A DNA stretch of 64,000 bases from Fragilaria crotonensis (lineage: Eukaryota; Bacillariophyta; Fragilariophyceae; Fragilariales; Fragilariaceae): the NCBI GenBank assembly GCA_022925895.1, contig JAKSYS010000024.1, forward strand, positions 124,001 to 188,000, in the 5' to 3' direction. This document shows, piece after piece, positions 63,284 through 64,000 of the stretch; positions within the stretch are counted from its first letter, which is position 1, and the number at the start of each line of letters is the position of its first letter. The notes under the pieces were generated by a model. That model ran no database searches. It was not told where the DNA came from and saw only the letters and a list, made by a program, of their open reading frames with translations. The translations under genes and the position numbers were made by a program.

Positions 63284-64000
63284 CAGAATGATACCACAAG
63301 TGAGAACATTGGCAAGACTGGAAAACGAGGTTTTCAACATGTATATAAATCAAGGAAAAAGTCAAGCATCACGACGCAGGAAGCATACAAGAAGGCAATA
63401 GAAAATGGCAAGCCAAAGAGTGTTTATGCAAAGAAGCGCAATTATTTGAAGAAGAAAAGGCTAGATAGTTTGATGCAAGTTTCGTCGTCCCATGAGCATT
63501 CACTGGGCAAAACACTGTTGCAGAACAGTTGTAAACCATTATTCTATAGTGGAGCCGATATGGAAAACTCAACGAGACTTCGCAAATGCATAGGTGATGC
63601 GCACATGCTGTTTGCAATCAATGATCTTAAAGTCATTGACACTATGTCTGGTGCCCGTTTGATTTTACCGAGTGGGGATAACGTATTCACTTTGATCCCA
63701 CGTCCGTATGTTGTTGAAAAACTTACAAGGGTTAACCAAACCATCGAGGCACTTCATGCACTTGAGGATGCAGAATCCAAAGCAGAAGTGCGTGGAATTA
63801 AACGAGTACCTGTTGCGGAAGATAATGGCAAATACACCACTGTTGGGTTAAAGCCAAACCGTGGTTCAACTGGTATTATCGAGTCTTGGCCGAAAACATT
63901 AAGTGACTGGAGCAAGACACAAATCCGTGACTTAATGAAGAGGTGTCATGAAGTTGCAAAGGATTCATTCCAGGGAATGATCTTCGAGGACTCCGTAGTG
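63050..64000 (+). CDS. Partial gene, unrecognised, running off the window end
   Basis: The frame is open from 62963 to the window end; the first in-frame ATG is 63050. At least 317 residues. It starts with two 44-residue repeats (MRTSKQVTVICDSGHSNSSS). Then comes a basic region (GKRGFQHVYKSRKKSS, YAKKRNYLKKKRLD), followed by a mixed domain with GADMENSTRLRKCIGDAHML, LILPSGDNVFTLIPRPYVVEKL and GSTGIIESWPKTLSDWSKTQ. I do not recognise the family. It diverges from the GNAT-Ulp1 unit across array B and may belong to the same element. No stop or intron signal is seen. Confidence 0.6.
   Translation, partial: MRTSKQVTVICDSGHSNSSSNLDVTKSMMRSTVVECKCSNEETIMRTSKQVTVICDSGHSNSSSNLDVTKSMMRSTVVQNDTTSENIGKTGKRGFQHVYKSRKKSSITTQEAYKKAIENGKPKSVYAKKRNYLKKKRLDSLMQVSSSHEHSLGKTLLQNSCKPLFYSGADMENSTRLRKCIGDAHMLFAINDLKVIDTMSGARLILPSGDNVFTLIPRPYVVEKLTRVNQTIEALHALEDAESKAEVRGIKRVPVAEDNGKYTTVGLKPNRGSTGIIESWPKTLSDWSKTQIRDLMKRCHEVAKDSFQGMIFEDSVV

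Overview
The window looks like nuclear DNA of a diatom, most likely a pennate. The evidence is a mix of (i) two Ty1/copia-type retrotransposons of the kind known as CoDi in diatoms, (ii) a DUF6824-type protein, a domain family abundant in diatoms, (iii) an aminodeoxychorismate synthase with a bipartite plastid presequence ending in an ASAF-like VTS/F site, (iv) short GT-AG introns (89-192 bp, one of 455 bp), and (v) short, unevenly spaced genes on both strands. The species cannot be named from the sequence. Homologies are by eye; no database was searched.

Layout. 0-10 kb: a decayed fragment of a sugar-dehydrogenase gene, an LRAT-like/RING fusion gene (2954-4270), a decayed LRR gene (about 5.74-6.35 kb), then the intact secreted sugar dehydrogenase-PKD-Cys-rich gene (6907-9477, minus). 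10-16 kb: decayed DNA and a 1367-bp Harbinger-like MITE carrying four 183-bp tandem repeats. 15.9-21.2 kb: a complete copia element with identical 138-bp LTRs but broken coding frames, sitting just upstream of an LRR membrane protein (21348-22538). 23-25 kb: a small W-repeat protein and a DMT-type membrane protein. 25.3-28 kb: a hAT transposon with an inactivated transposase. 28.4-34.4 kb: tryptophanyl-tRNA synthetase and a fused PabA-PabB aminodeoxychorismate synthase. 34.6-41 kb: an apparently intact copia element whose gag and pol are in the same frame, separated by UGA-CGG plus a perfect 11-bp UUCG-capped stem-loop. 42-50 kb: a second DMT-type protein, a three-exon mitochondrial carrier, a three-exon ureohydrolase (agmatinase family) and a Fuseless-like membrane protein. 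50-55.5 kb: three minus-strand paralogues of an unrecognised family. 57-64 kb: two arrays of a 73-bp hairpin-containing satellite flanking a minus-strand open stretch (GNAT acetyltransferase, Ulp1-like protease, DUF6824 domains, Cys-rich tail), with a divergent partial gene running off the end.

The housekeeping genes (TrpRS, folate/pABA branch, carrier, ureohydrolase) do not form an operon; the strongest relations in the window are duplications and mobile-element insertions. The best candidates for something undescribed are the stop-codon readthrough cassette in the second copia element, and the 73-bp arrays enclosing the GNAT-Ulp1-DUF6824 unit.
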